DNA of 64,000 nt, from assembly GCF_020515695.1 (NCBI RefSeq), contig NZ_JAIWJA010000009.1, positions 1 to 64,000 of the forward strand, in the 5' to 3' direction. This DNA is from Pseudomonas sp. MWU16-30317 (lineage in GTDB: Bacteria; Pseudomonadota; Gammaproteobacteria; Pseudomonadales; Pseudomonadaceae). Numbering within the stretch: position 1 is the stretch's first letter; the number at the start of each line of letters is the position of its first letter. The notes beneath the pieces were generated by a model, which saw only the letters and a program-made list of their open reading frames with translations, had not been told where the DNA came from and ran no database searches. Positions 8,112 to 17,242 of the stretch are shown here, one piece after another. The translations under genes were made by a program, and so were the position numbers.

Positions 8112-9263
8112 TCATGCCCCTCCGACCTTGATCTTCAGCACATCATAAGGCGCCGCCCGCAAATCCTTTCCACCATTCAACCCTGGCGCCCGCTGCCACT
8201 GTCCGATCGTCACATACAGATACCCATCGCGGTAATACAGCCCATCCGGCCAGATCAGCCGCGGGTCCTGAGCCACGAGGCTGAATTGCCCCTGGGTATC
8301 TTTGGCGACGATCGCATGGTGCGAAGCATCACCGTAATACAGGGTGCCGTGCTCATCTACCGTAATACCGCCGTTCGACGCCGCCTGCCCCTCGAAGTGC
8401 ACGGCCTTGGCCAGTTGCGCCTCGCTTTGTTTGGGGTCGCTCAGCAGCGCGGTGGGCAGGCTGTAGGTGTTGGCGTTGGTTGGGATAGTCCAGTACAGGG
8501 TTTTGCCATCCGGCGACAGCTCGATACCGTTCACGCCACCTTGAGGCATGGTGGCGTGGTCCACGCTGTAGGCGTGAGGTTTGCCCTCGACCCAGGTCAT
8601 GTAGCCAGGGGCTGGTGATACCTGGGGCTGGTCCTTGAACAGCTCGCGTACCTTGCCGCTGGCGATGTCGACCACCAGCAGCGAGCTGTCGGGCTTGGAG
8701 AACCCGTTATTGGAGATGTACACGGTGCCTTGGGCGCCGTGCTGCATGTCGACCCGCAGATCGTTGAGCTGCTCGGTGTCGCGCAGTTGGGGCTTGTTGA
8801 TCAGGATCGTCTTGCGCACGGTGCGTGTGGGGATATCGATGGCCACCAGCTTGGCGCTGTCGCGAGGGATGGCATCGATGCCCGCGCGTTTGCCTTCGTC
8901 CAGCACCCACAGGGTGTTGCCACTCAGGGTCAGCCCTAGCGGTGAAACTAGCCAGTCAGCCAGGGTTTTATCCGATGGCACGGTGTGGGCGGTGTCCGGG
9001 AAGGCCACTGGCTGGCCGTTGACGATTTCCACCAGCGACGGGTCGCTGTGGTTGACTCCGGCTCGCGGGATGGTCAAGAACATCCGGCCGTCGGGGGTGA
9101 CCACCACGCCTGAAGCTTCATTTTTTTGCAACGATACGGCGACTTGCACATTTGCCGCCGGGGCGCTGGGCGTAGCGAATACGGGAGTGGCGGCACAGGC
9201 GATAGCCAGTGCCAAGGCGCGCAGGCGATTGGGGCTGAAGGGCCGTTCCTGGGTGTTGCGCAT
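8112..9263 (-). CDS. Secreted SMP-30/royal-jelly-type beta-propeller protein
   Basis: The 383-residue protein starts at 9263, preceded by AGGAGG. It has a signal peptide of about 30 residues (arginines, then LALAIACAATPVFA) and is therefore probably periplasmic. Repeated strands such as SGVVVTPDGRMFLTIPR, GIELSPDGKTLYW and GGITVDEHGTLYYGD point to a six-bladed propeller of the major royal jelly/SMP-30 (gluconolactonase-like) superfamily, often annotated L-dopachrome tautomerase-related. The reaction is unknown; a lactonase or sugar-related role is possible. A perfect palindrome 38-55 bases upstream looks like a LacI-family operator. Confidence 0.7.
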   Translation of the reverse strand: MRNTQERPFSPNRLRALALAIACAATPVFATPSAPAANVQVAVSLQKNEASGVVVTPDGRMFLTIPRAGVNHSDPSLVEIVNGQPVAFPDTAHTVPSDKTLADWLVSPLGLTLSGNTLWVLDEGKRAGIDAIPRDSAKLVAIDIPTRTVRKTILINKPQLRDTEQLNDLRVDMQHGAQGTVYISNNGFSKPDSSLLVVDIASGKVRELFKDQPQVSPAPGYMTWVEGKPHAYSVDHATMPQGGVNGIELSPDGKTLYWTIPTNANTYSLPTALLSDPKQSEAQLAKAVHFEGQAASNGGITVDEHGTLYYGDASHHAIVAKDTQGQFSLVAQDPRLIWPDGLYYRDGYLYVTIGQWQRAPGLNGGKDLRAAPYDVLKIKVGGA

Positions 9264-9300
9264 AGCGGTGCCTCCTAGGCAGATATAAACCGTCACTGAG

Positions 9301-9318
9301 ACTGAAACCGGTTTCAGT
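9301..9318. promoter_or_regulatory. 18-base perfect palindrome, PtxS-like operator
   Basis: ACTGAAACCGGTTTCAGT equals its own reverse complement. The inner 14 bases, TGAAACCGGTTTCA, match the operator I recall for PtxS, the LacI-family 2-ketogluconate-responsive repressor of pseudomonads. It lies upstream of the leftward propeller gene, next to a plausible -35/-10 region ending in TTTATAT near 9280. Confidence 0.7.
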
Positions 9319-9327
9319 CCGGGTTTC

Positions 9328-9348
9328 AAAAAAAGCCCGTAGAGGGCT
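9328..9348 (-). terminator. Terminator after the NADAR gene
   Basis: Read leftward, AGCCC, a five-base loop and GGGCT form a short hairpin followed by seven T. It is suitably placed to end the leftward transcript of the NADAR gene before the propeller gene promoter. Confidence 0.7.
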
Positions 9349-9433
9349 GATCAGCGTATGGAAACATCCCGCGACGGCTTTGTTCCGTGAAAGATCGTTT
9401 AGCCAGCGTTACATTTAATGTCAGCGAGCTTAA

Positions 9434-10042
9434 TCAGGTTGTCGTATCAGAACGTTCAGCGTTCAGCTCTTCCAGGGCCGAATGTTGGAATTCGAACAGC
9501 TTTTCCCGCACTCGCATCAGCGTGAACCCCAGCAGATTCAACCCCTGCCACGCCTCTGGCGACTCGGCCCGAGGATCGTCCATCGCCAGGCCGATACCCC
9601 AAATGCTGTCTACTGGGCTGGCCTCTACCAGCACGCGATCGCGGCTCGCCAGCAGGAACGCCCGGCATCCCAGGTTCTGTTCGAATTTGGCCAGGTTGGC
9701 GGCGAAAACGATCTCGCAACGTGCCTCTTCCCAACGTTGCTGATCGAAGCCTTCAACCTCGCGACCGAGCTTTTTCGCTTGCGCGGGCGTCTCTATCCGG
9801 ATGATTCGCTCGGCCAGTTCAGGGTCGCCAAAGAAGCGCGCCTTCTCGGCCATCATGTAATGTTCCGCCGTGCCGTACTCGTGGCCGTCCAGTGTAAAGG
9901 CCGCCGGATACCACTGGCTCAGGCAGCTACGGTCCACGGCATGGGGGTGGCGGGGCGTGTGGCCCCAGAAAAACAGATAGTCTGGATGGACGCCACCTGC
10001 AATGGACGCCTGTAGCGAACGAATATCGTTGACCCCTTGCAT
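9434..10042 (-). CDS. NADAR family protein (YbiA-like N-glycosidase)
   Basis: The 202-residue product starts at 10042 after CAGGAGCA. It carries the NADAR pattern: YLFFWGHTP, LSQWYPAAFTLDG, the helix YGTAEHYMMAEKARFFGD, and VDSIWGIGL close to the C-terminus. Family members such as YbiA remove damaged phosphoribosylamine-type intermediates of riboflavin synthesis or act on ADP-ribose-like substrates, by N-glycosidic cleavage. A link to the riboflavin genes 17 kb away is possible but not shown. The gene is flanked by a terminator on its left and a strong hairpin on its right, so it is probably transcribed alone. Confidence 0.8.
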   Translation of the reverse strand: MQGVNDIRSLQASIAGGVHPDYLFFWGHTPRHPHAVDRSCLSQWYPAAFTLDGHEYGTAEHYMMAEKARFFGDPELAERIIRIETPAQAKKLGREVEGFDQQRWEEARCEIVFAANLAKFEQNLGCRAFLLASRDRVLVEASPVDSIWGIGLAMDDPRAESPEAWQGLNLLGFTLMRVREKLFEFQHSALEELNAERSDTTT

Positions 10043-10093
10043 GTACTGCTCCTGAGGTGTGGCAATGGCGAAATTCCTGAAGCTTAGCAAGCC

Positions 10094-10115
10094 TGGTCGC
10101 GAATGAGCGCGACCA
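10094..10115. other. Strong hairpin between two leftward genes
   Basis: TGGTCGCG and CGCGACCA form an eight-base perfect stem with a six-base loop. It lies between the UPF0303 gene and the NADAR gene. There is no T run on either side, so it may be a weak terminator or an mRNA end stabiliser. Confidence 0.4.
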
Positions 10116-10131
10116 AGGAATCCCTGATACC

Positions 10132-10626
10132 TCACTCGTCCAGCGCCAACCCCTCCAACTCGACCCCACACATCTGCGCCAATACCTCCACCACCAGCGC
10201 GTGATCTTCGCGCTGTGGCAGCCCGGAAACCGTCACCGCACCGATAAACCCACCCTTGCGCAACGCAATGGGAAAGCACCCGCCATGGGGCGCAAAATCG
10301 ATCATGGGCAATCCCGAAGGATCCTGCAGTGTCTGTCCGTCACGCTCCAATGTCAGGCCGACTGCATAGGAACTCTGTTCCAGTAATTCGGTAACATTGC
10401 GCTTGCGCCGCGCCCACTCTGCATTCACCGCTACAGTGCCCGGCATGGCATACAAAAACACCGTGTCGCGCGCGATCCGCACTTCGATAGTGGCTGCAGC
10501 TTCCCGCGCCTCACACGCCAGCTTCAGTCGATTGCCCAGATCCCAGGCGGTGGCCTTGTCGAAATGCTCGAACCTGATGGTCTGCTCCTGCAGGGCGATA
10601 CGTCTCAGGTCTTCTGTTATATCCAT
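10132..10626 (-). CDS. UPF0303/heme-degrading-domain family protein
   Basis: The 164-residue protein matches the GlcG/HbpS-like UPF0303 family: a helical N-terminus (MDITEDLRRIALQE), an ARDTVFLYAMPG strand, WARRKRNVTELLEQSS, and the glycine-rich APHGGCFPI followed by GAVTVSGL. No signal peptide is visible, so it is probably cytosolic. Its biochemical role is not established; the family is only structurally related to heme-binding proteins. It is followed by a hairpin and then the NADAR gene. Confidence 0.7.
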   Translation of the reverse strand: MDITEDLRRIALQEQTIRFEHFDKATAWDLGNRLKLACEAREAAATIEVRIARDTVFLYAMPGTVAVNAEWARRKRNVTELLEQSSYAVGLTLERDGQTLQDPSGLPMIDFAPHGGCFPIALRKGGFIGAVTVSGLPQREDHALVVEVLAQMCGVELEGLALDE

Positions 10627-10689
10627 TGTTGTCGCTCCGAGTCGTGATGTTGTTCAGCCGGAGAGTGTAGGGCACAGAGACCAATCTGC

Positions 10690-11472
10690 TCAGTCCAATA
10701 GCAATCCATGCCAGAGGCCCCCAGGCGCCAATAACAGCTTGCCTGCCATCAGGCAGCACACGCCGATCAACAAGGGTTTGATCAGTCGCGGACCAAAGCG
10801 CACCGCACATCGCGCACCCAGTTGTGCGCCCACGAAAGCGCCCACGGCCATTGCCAGCGCCAATGGCAACAGAATGTTGCCCATCATTGCGAACACCGCC
10901 AGCGAGCCCAGGTTACAAGAGGCATTGAGCAGCTTGCTGTTGCACACTGCGCGCAGTATGCCTTGGCCCATCACCAATACGAACGCAACCATGAAGAACG
11001 ACCCGACACCTGGGCCGAACACGCCATCGTAGAAGCCGATCAATGGCGCCAAGGTCAAGCAGAAAACTACGGCTGGCAGCTTGGCACGGCGTTCGTCGTT
11101 ACTGAGTTTGGGGCTGAGCGCGAAGTAGATCGCGACGCCGATCAAAAGCACCGGTACCAGCGCTTCCAATACAGCCCGGGGGATCAGGTTGACCGACAAC
11201 GCTCCCAGTGCCCCGCCAACAAACGCCATGGCTGCCATGGGCAAGCCGCTGCGCCACTCGATCATCCCCTTGCGGGCAAAGGCAGCGGTAGCCGACACCG
11301 TCGCCGAGGCCGCTTGGAATTTGTTGGTGGCGATGGCAACCAACGGGTCAATGCCCCCCAGGAGCAGTGCGGGCAGGGTAATCAGACCGCCGCCGCCGGC
11401 GATTGCGTCGAAGAAGCCGGCCAGCAGCGCGACGCCGGCCATGATCAGGATCAGCGAGAGTTCGATTTCCAA
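10690..11472 (-). CDS. TauE/SafE (TSUP) family permease, YfcA-like
   Basis: The 260-residue protein is very hydrophobic with about eight membrane segments. It has the TSUP marks GFFDAIAGGGGLITLPALLL in the first segment pair and a related FYDGVFGPGVGSF in the second half, reflecting the internal duplication of the family. TTG at 11472 is taken as start because AAGGAAA lies nine bases upstream and the full first membrane segment is then included. TSUP proteins export sulphite, sulphoacetate or related organic anions; the substrate here is unknown. The upstream TauD-like oxygenase ends 24 bases away and could be cotranscribed. Confidence 0.8.
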   Translation of the reverse strand: MEIELSLILIMAGVALLAGFFDAIAGGGGLITLPALLLGGIDPLVAIATNKFQAASATVSATAAFARKGMIEWRSGLPMAAMAFVGGALGALSVNLIPRAVLEALVPVLLIGVAIYFALSPKLSNDERRAKLPAVVFCLTLAPLIGFYDGVFGPGVGSFFMVAFVLVMGQGILRAVCNSKLLNASCNLGSLAVFAMMGNILLPLALAMAVGAFVGAQLGARCAVRFGPRLIKPLLIGVCCLMAGKLLLAPGGLWHGLLLD

Positions 11473-11496
11473 CAGCGGATTTCCTTGCGTGAGTCC

Positions 11497-12567
11497 TCAG
11501 CCCTTGACCTTCAAAGGGTCTGCATTGAGGACAATGGGGGAGACGAAGCGCGAGTAACCGAACAGGCGAATCAGCAGACGTCGGTTGTCGCGGATGATGT
11601 CTCGGCAGTGCAGCGCGCGATAGTTGTTGATCAATAGGGCATTGCTCGCGGTCAAGGTGATCTTGATGACTTCACTGCCGCGCACCTGAGTGTTCAACGC
11701 TTGAAAGGCGGCAATCGCCGCTGGGCTAGCGTTTTCGTTCAGCGAGTAGCGATAACTGTTGTAGCGCAGCGCATAGCCGCCGTTGACGTCGAACTGCAGG
11801 ATCGAGACGGCTTGCCCGCTGGAACCGCTACCGGTAACGAAGGAGTCGCTGCGGGTGTAATCGAAGGACGCGGAAGTCAACGCGAGTGCGGCTCTGGCAC
11901 CGATGCGGTCGATGACCGGCGTCATGGGGATGATGCAGGTGGGCTCGCCCAATGGGTTCCAGCGCGCCGTCAGGATGAGTGTGGACGGCGCTGGAGAATG
12001 CCCGTCGAGCGGTTCAATCGCGCAGTGGTACGGCGCCTCGGTGTGAGGGCCGAGCGGCAGGCCTGCATGTGAACTGAGTTCAAGGCTGCTGTCCGAGGGT
12101 TCGTCGGCGCGGGGTAGCAGGCCACCGCCGCAAAAATTGCCGACAAAACGAATCAGTCGGGCGTTGTTGTCCATGTCGTAGGCAAACGCCCGATGTTTTA
12201 CCAAATGCAGCAGTATCTGATTGCGTGCCGCCAGGTGCAGGCATTCAGGGGCGTTTTCCAGCACATGCAGCGGCGGTAAATCACTTGGGGGTGGATCCTG
12301 CCGAGGCGGCAGCAGCCCCGAGCACTCCAGCACGGCGAGATGACCGTCTGAATAGCGCCGCACAATATCGCGCTGGCCAGCGTTGAAGCTTCGATATAAC
12401 CGTAGTGCCGCTGCGCTGGCGCAAGCAATGGCCCCGGGCAACTCGGGGCCTCCCGCAGCGGCAATGCGGTCGGCACTCTCGGCCAGCAGCGCGGTTTGAG
12501 TGGGCGAGAAAGACAGTTGTTCATATTCAAGATCGACGGTTGTCGACGCGTTTTTATGCGCGTGCAT
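11497..12567 (-). CDS. TauD/TfdA-like Fe(II)/2-oxoglutarate oxygenase
   Basis: The 356-residue product has the iron-binding pattern of the clavaminate synthase/TauD fold: PHTEAPYH in the middle supplies the His and acidic residue, and NNYRALHCRD near the C-terminus supplies the second histidine, with a downstream arginine (RRLLIRLFGYSRF) for 2-oxoglutarate. The N-terminal third is less typical. It probably hydroxylates a small molecule. The following TSUP permease gene on the same strand suggests a metabolite pathway with an exported acid, but this is inference. The start at 12567 has only a weak GGAA upstream. Confidence 0.7.
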   Translation of the reverse strand: MHAHKNASTTVDLEYEQLSFSPTQTALLAESADRIAAAGGPELPGAIACASAAALRLYRSFNAGQRDIVRRYSDGHLAVLECSGLLPPRQDPPPSDLPPLHVLENAPECLHLAARNQILLHLVKHRAFAYDMDNNARLIRFVGNFCGGGLLPRADEPSDSSLELSSHAGLPLGPHTEAPYHCAIEPLDGHSPAPSTLILTARWNPLGEPTCIIPMTPVIDRIGARAALALTSASFDYTRSDSFVTGSGSSGQAVSILQFDVNGGYALRYNSYRYSLNENASPAAIAAFQALNTQVRGSEVIKITLTASNALLINNYRALHCRDIIRDNRRLLIRLFGYSRFVSPIVLNADPLKVKG

Positions 12568-12713
12568 AGGGAGGATTCCATTCTAGGTGTTGTTCTTGTT
12601 GTCCTGAAACGCCCCTAGAATCGATTCCCCTGCAATCGATGTACAGAGGGAAATGCTGCCTGATAACTGCCTTTCTATTTGAAAATGTAACGACGTAAAA
12701 ATTTGTTTCTGTA

Positions 12714-13544
12714 TCAGTCAATCAACCCCTGCGCATCGTAAAACGGATACGGCCCTGGATAGTCACCGAGCACACCGGTATGGGTCACCAGGCCCTCCTG
12801 CGGATGCCACCAGTGCAACAGATACCCCGCCGGTTCCAGGCCGAAATGCGCTGGGGCATCTTGTTGCAGATCCAGCACGATTTGATGCGATGTCCCGGGG
12901 CACACATTCACCAGGCTGCCGCCAAAACGCTTTTGAATCGGCCGATGCAGATGCCCGCAGAGCAAGCGCTCGACCTGTTGGTGACGCGCCACTACGCGCT
13001 CGAATGCCGCCGCGTTGGCGAAGGGTTCGCTGTCCATGTGGCCGATGCCGGTGATGAAGGGTGGGTGATGGAGAATCAATACAGTCGGTACATCGGGCCG
13101 TGCGCCGAGGCGCTGATCGAGCCAGGCCAGTTGTGCATCGCTCAGTTGGCCGCCATGGGCGCCGGGGACGGTGGAATCCAGCCCGATCAAGCGCACCGGC
13201 CAGGCCTCATCAACCCAGTCGAGCGTGCCTCCGGTGACGGGCAGGCATGACTGCCCGCCAAACGCCGCGAGCATCTCCCCGCGATCATCATGGTTGCCCG
13301 GCACCAGGTAGAACGGCATGGCCAGTTCAGCCAGTAGCGGTGCGAGTACTGCATATTCATCGGCCCGGCCGAAATCCACCAGGTCACCGCTCACGACCAC
13401 TACATCAGGGCGCGGCACACAGGCGTTCAAATGCGCCACCATGCGCTTCAAGGCGCCGAGGGTATCGACCACGCCATAGCTGAACTTGCCGCCGGCCTTG
13501 AGGTGGGGATCGCTGATCTGGGCTATCAGGAACGGCCGGCTCAT
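12714..13544 (-). CDS. GpdQ-like class III phosphodiesterase
   Basis: The 276-residue protein has all metallophosphoesterase motifs in order: ISDPHLK, SGDLVDFG, PGNHDD, LHHPP and CGHLHRP. The sequence layout, including the closing GDYPGPYPFYD, is close to the Klebsiella glycerophosphodiesterase GpdQ as I remember it, more than to CpdA. It starts inside the ABC ATPase stop (ATGA overlap) and is the last gene of the transporter operon. This suggests that it cleaves an imported phosphodiester. No signal peptide is seen, so it is cytosolic. Confidence 0.78.
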   Translation of the reverse strand: MSRPFLIAQISDPHLKAGGKFSYGVVDTLGALKRMVAHLNACVPRPDVVVVSGDLVDFGRADEYAVLAPLLAELAMPFYLVPGNHDDRGEMLAAFGGQSCLPVTGGTLDWVDEAWPVRLIGLDSTVPGAHGGQLSDAQLAWLDQRLGARPDVPTVLILHHPPFITGIGHMDSEPFANAAAFERVVARHQQVERLLCGHLHRPIQKRFGGSLVNVCPGTSHQIVLDLQQDAPAHFGLEPAGYLLHWWHPQEGLVTHTGVLGDYPGPYPFYDAQGLID

Positions 13545-14599
13545 GCCACGACCTCGCTGCGACCCGCGCCGTTGTTGAGTCGAAACAGATGCCGAGGCGC
13601 GATGCCCAGCGCGATGGCATCGCCGACTTGAAGGTTGGCGGCCTCATCGCAGTCGACCAGTAGCGGCTGCGCTGCGCCGATATCGACCAGCAAACGGCTA
13701 TGGGCACCCTGAAAGAACTGCGCCACCAAGCGCCCATGCAAATGGCCATTGCCACTCGCGACCTGCAGGTGCTCAGGGCGGCAATACAGGGTGTCGGGAA
13801 AATCACCAGCGCTCCAGGGCAGCTCGCCACCTTGCACCTTGAGCCCGGCCTGGCTGCGCTCCAGCACGGTGAAGGCGTTGAGGTTGCCGACAAAACCCGC
13901 AACAAAGCTGTTGGCCGGTTGCTGATAGATGGTCTGCGGCGTAGCGAGCTGTGCGACACGCCCCTGTTCCATCACCAGGATTCGATGCCCGAGCGCCATG
14001 GCTTCGCCCTGGTCGTGAGTGACGAATACCGCGGTGATACCGAGGTGGCGCAGCAGTTGGTCGAGCTCGCTGCGCAGGCGTTCGCGCAGTTGCGCATCGA
14101 GGGCGGCGAGCGGTTCGTCGAGCAGCAGCACCCGAGGGCGCGGCGCCAAGGCGCGGGCGAGCGCGACACGCTGGCGCTGGCCGCCGGACAATTCGTGAAT
14201 GGCGCGCCGGCCGAGGTCCTTGAGGCCGACCAGCTCCAGCAGTTCGGCGCAACGGGTGTGGCGTTCGGCCTTGGGAATGCCGCGGATCTTCAGGCCATAG
14301 ACGATATTGCCGGCGACATCCAGATTGGGGAACAGCGCGTAGTTCTGGAACACCATGCCCACGTCACGGCGTTCGATGGGCAGGGCGGTGACGTCCTCCT
14401 CGCCGAACAGCACGCGGCCGCTGTCGGGGCGCTCGAGGCCCGCAATCAGGCGCAAGGTAGTGGTCTTGCCGCAGCCCGACGGACCGAGAATGGCCAAGGT
14501 CTCGCCGGGGTGGATATCCAGGTCCAGCGAATGCAAGGCGACGGTGCCGTTGGTGAAGGTCTTGCGGCAACCTTCGAGGCGGATAGGGGTGCCGGTCAT
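13541..14599 (-). CDS. ABC transporter ATPase, Fbp/Pot type
   Basis: The 352-residue ATPase has Walker A GPSGCGKTT, Q-loop MVFQNYALFP, signature LSGGQRQR and Walker B LLLDEPLAALD. A C-terminal TOBE-like domain of about 110 residues includes YCRPEHL and the DEAANLQVGDAIALGI stretch. This is the ATPase class of iron(III), 2-aminoethylphosphonate, polyamine and sugar-phosphate importers. It overlaps both neighbours by ATGA, so the operon is translationally coupled. The substrate is inferred from the phosphodiesterase neighbour. Confidence 0.85.
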   Translation of the reverse strand: MTGTPIRLEGCRKTFTNGTVALHSLDLDIHPGETLAILGPSGCGKTTTLRLIAGLERPDSGRVLFGEEDVTALPIERRDVGMVFQNYALFPNLDVAGNIVYGLKIRGIPKAERHTRCAELLELVGLKDLGRRAIHELSGGQRQRVALARALAPRPRVLLLDEPLAALDAQLRERLRSELDQLLRHLGITAVFVTHDQGEAMALGHRILVMEQGRVAQLATPQTIYQQPANSFVAGFVGNLNAFTVLERSQAGLKVQGGELPWSAGDFPDTLYCRPEHLQVASGNGHLHGRLVAQFFQGAHSRLLVDIGAAQPLLVDCDEAANLQVGDAIALGIAPRHLFRLNNGAGRSEVVA

Positions 14600-15393
14600 C
14601 GACGGTCTCCACGGGCAAGGTGGTTGCTGACGGCTTGCAGGGCAATGAGCAGCGGCACGATCAGCAACAGGAAAATCAGGGTGTAGGCGCTGGCGACTTC
14701 GAGCCGCGCCGAGGCGTAACTGTCTGCAAGGCCCACGGGCAGGGTCTTGGTCAGCGGGGTATGGAGCATCCAGGTCAGGTTGAACTCGCCCAGCGATAGG
14801 GTCACCACCATCAGCACCCCGGCGACGATGCCGGTGCGGCAGTTAGGTACCACGATGGTGAAAAAGCGTTCTAGCGGGCCGGCGCCGAGGCTGGCGGCGG
14901 CTTCTTCGAGGAAGGGCAATTGCTGGCGCTGCATCACTGCCATCACCGGGCGTACCAGAAACGGCAGGGTGAAAATCACATGGCCGACCAGAATGAACAG
15001 CCAACTGCCCCGAAAGGCGCCGTACTGGCCATAGGTGAGCAACAACGCCAGCGCACTGGCCAGGCCGGGCATGGCCACGGGCAGCACCATCAATTCCTCG
15101 AAGGCGCGGCTATAGCGGTTGTTCATGCGCACCAAGGCATAGGCCGCCGGCACACCGATCACCACCACGCAAAGGGCGCAGGCAACGGCCAGTTGCAGCG
15201 ACAGCCAGACCGTATCGGCATAGGCGTTCCATACCTGCGCCAGCCAATCCAGGGTCAAGCCGCTGGCGACCACGCCCTGGAAGTAATTGCGCGTCACCCC
15301 GGCCAGCAGCGACATCAGCACCGGCACCAACATGAAGCTGCACACCAGCACCACGAACGTCAGCTGACTGTAGAACCACACGCCACGTTTCAT
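14596..15393 (-). CDS. ABC transporter permease 2
   Basis: The 265-residue membrane protein starts at 15393 with MKRGVWFYSQ, overlapping the preceding permease stop by ATGA. It has about six membrane segments and the binding-protein-dependent permease motif EEAAASLGAGPLERF (EAA loop) that contacts the ATPase. Together with the other permease it forms the membrane channel of the importer. Confidence 0.85.
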   Translation of the reverse strand: MKRGVWFYSQLTFVVLVCSFMLVPVLMSLLAGVTRNYFQGVVASGLTLDWLAQVWNAYADTVWLSLQLAVACALCVVVIGVPAAYALVRMNNRYSRAFEELMVLPVAMPGLASALALLLTYGQYGAFRGSWLFILVGHVIFTLPFLVRPVMAVMQRQQLPFLEEAAASLGAGPLERFFTIVVPNCRTGIVAGVLMVVTLSLGEFNLTWMLHTPLTKTLPVGLADSYASARLEVASAYTLIFLLLIVPLLIALQAVSNHLARGDRR

Positions 15394-16241
15394 AGGTTGG
15401 CTCCCGTTTGCCGAATCAAGCGCCGGGCCAGTAGCAGGGCGATCCAAGTGATCGCGCCGAGCACGACCGACAAGGCCGCCGCCATGGCGAAGTTGGCGTA
15501 ATTGGTGAAGGTGTTGTAGATCGCCACCGGGGTGACGTTCAGTTGTGTGCCCAAGGTAAAAGCCGTGCCGAACGCACCCATGGCGGTGGCGAAGCAGATG
15601 GCCCCGCAAGACACCAGCGCCGGCGCCAGCCCCGGCACGATCACATCCAGCACCACGCGCCAAGGTTTCGCGCCCAGTGAGCGGGCGGCTTCTTCAAGGC
15701 TGCTGTCGAGGGTGTCGCACGCGGCCATGACCGTCAGGATGACCCGCGGAATGGAGAAATACAGATAGCCCACAAACAGCCCGATCAATGAATACGCGAA
15801 CACCCAGTGCTGGCCGAACAGGCTGGCGGCGAGGCCCTGGCGACCGCCCAGCAGAATCACCAGAAACCCCACCACCACACCGGGGAAGGCCAGGGGAAAG
15901 GTCAGCAGCGCCACCAGGGCCGAGCGCCCGAAGAAGCGCTGGCGGGCGAGAAAGCATCCCACCACCGCCCCGATCAGGAGCGCGGCAGCGGTGACGACAA
16001 CGGCCAGCGCGCAGGTCTGCGCCAGGCTGCTCAGGTATTGCGCGCTGCTCAGCACCTGCCAGTAGGCGGTGTCATGGCCGTCGCGGCGTTGCAGGCCGAG
16101 GGCGATCAAGTGCACCAATGGCAGCAGCCAGAACGCGCTCAATACCGCCAGCGCGGGAGCCAGTGCCAACGCTGCTGGCGCTGGCAAGCGCCACGGTCGA
16201 CGCGTCGCAGCCATGACTGGCAGAGCTCGCGCGCTCATCAT
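15390..16241 (-). CDS. ABC transporter permease 1
   Basis: The 283-residue permease has about six membrane segments and the EAA loop EEAARSLGAKPWRV. The start at 16241 overlaps the TGA of the binding-protein gene, while a second ATG immediately follows, so either could serve. It pairs with permease 2 as a heterodimeric membrane domain. Confidence 0.85.
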   Translation of the reverse strand: MMSARALPVMAATRRPWRLPAPAALALAPALAVLSAFWLLPLVHLIALGLQRRDGHDTAYWQVLSSAQYLSSLAQTCALAVVVTAAALLIGAVVGCFLARQRFFGRSALVALLTFPLAFPGVVVGFLVILLGGRQGLAASLFGQHWVFAYSLIGLFVGYLYFSIPRVILTVMAACDTLDSSLEEAARSLGAKPWRVVLDVIVPGLAPALVSCGAICFATAMGAFGTAFTLGTQLNVTPVAIYNTFTNYANFAMAAALSVVLGAITWIALLLARRLIRQTGANL

Positions 16242-17242
16242 TTGACCTCACGCAGATACTGCGCGCTGAAGGCTTCCTGCGCGGCAGCCATCTGCCCGTA
16301 ATCCACGGTACCGGCGCGGGCATAATCGGCCTCGGGCAAGAAGCGCTTGGCAACCTCATCCGGCATCTGCACCGGGCGCACCGGGCGCAGATAGGCATTG
16401 GCCCACAGCGCCTGGCCCTTGTCCGAGAGCACGTAGTCGAGGACCTTTTCGGCATTGGCGCGGTGCGGCGCATTTTTGGCCAGGCTCATCACGTAAGGCA
16501 CTGACACCGTACCTTCGCTAGGAATCACGAACGCCACATTGGCCTTGTCCTTGTAACGGGCGCGGTAGGCGTTGAAGTCGTAGTCCACGAGAATCGGCAA
16601 CTCGCCCGACAGCACTCGCGCATAGGCGGTCTGTTTGGGCACGATCGGCGAGTTTTTCGCCAGCTTGCGGAAGTAGTCCAGGGCCGGCTCGAAGTTGTCG
16701 AGGGTGCCGCCCATGGCGCGGTTGATTGCCACTGCCGTCACGTAGCCGACAAAGGCGCTGGACGGATCGAGGTAGCCGACCATGCCCTGGTACTCCGGCT
16801 TGAGCAGATCAGCCCAGCTTTTTGGTACTGGCTTGCCGCCCAAGGCGTCGACGTTGACCATCAGGCCGAGGGTGCCGGAGTGGATCGCGAACCAGTGACC
16901 CTGCGGGTCCTTCAGGCCCGCGGGAATATCATCCCAGCCCTTGGGTTTGTAAGCGTCGAGCACCCCGGCCTTCTGCGCCTGCAGGCCGAAGGTCACGCCG
17001 TAATAGACCACATCGTCCACCGGTGCAGCCTGTTCGGCCACCAGTTGTGCGAGCGCCTGGCCGGAGTTCTTGTTATCCAATGGCACGTGCACGCCGGTGT
17101 CGGCGGCGATGGCCTGCAACTGGGTGCCCCAATCGGCCCACTCGGGCGGGCAGTTGTAGCAGATGGCGGTTTCGGCGGCCGGGGCGAGGCGGGCGATGCC
17201 CAGCAACAGCACGGCGGCCAGGGTACTAGCGGACCTTTTCAT
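16238..17242 (-). CDS. Periplasmic substrate-binding protein of the Fbp/AEP class
   Basis: The 334-residue protein starts at 17242 with a signal peptide (KR, then LAAVLLLGIARLAPAAE). The mature part follows the class of FbpA/PotD/PhnS-type binding proteins: WADLLKPEYQGMVGYLDPSSAFVGY in the hinge region and a C-terminal AEKVLDYVLSDKGQALWANAYLRPVRP. It begins inside the 3' end of the LacI-type regulator gene. The ligand is not determined; the GpdQ-like phosphodiesterase at the operon end suggests a phosphodiester such as a glycerophosphodiester. Confidence 0.8.
   Translation of the reverse strand: MKRSASTLAAVLLLGIARLAPAAETAICYNCPPEWADWGTQLQAIAADTGVHVPLDNKNSGQALAQLVAEQAAPVDDVVYYGVTFGLQAQKAGVLDAYKPKGWDDIPAGLKDPQGHWFAIHSGTLGLMVNVDALGGKPVPKSWADLLKPEYQGMVGYLDPSSAFVGYVTAVAINRAMGGTLDNFEPALDYFRKLAKNSPIVPKQTAYARVLSGELPILVDYDFNAYRARYKDKANVAFVIPSEGTVSVPYVMSLAKNAPHRANAEKVLDYVLSDKGQALWANAYLRPVRPVQMPDEVAKRFLPEADYARAGTVDYGQMAAAQEAFSAQYLREVK

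Noticed and set aside
7989..8618. 209-codon rightward frame at the island edge
   Set aside because: Most of it is antisense to the propeller gene and it has no start signal or known domain.
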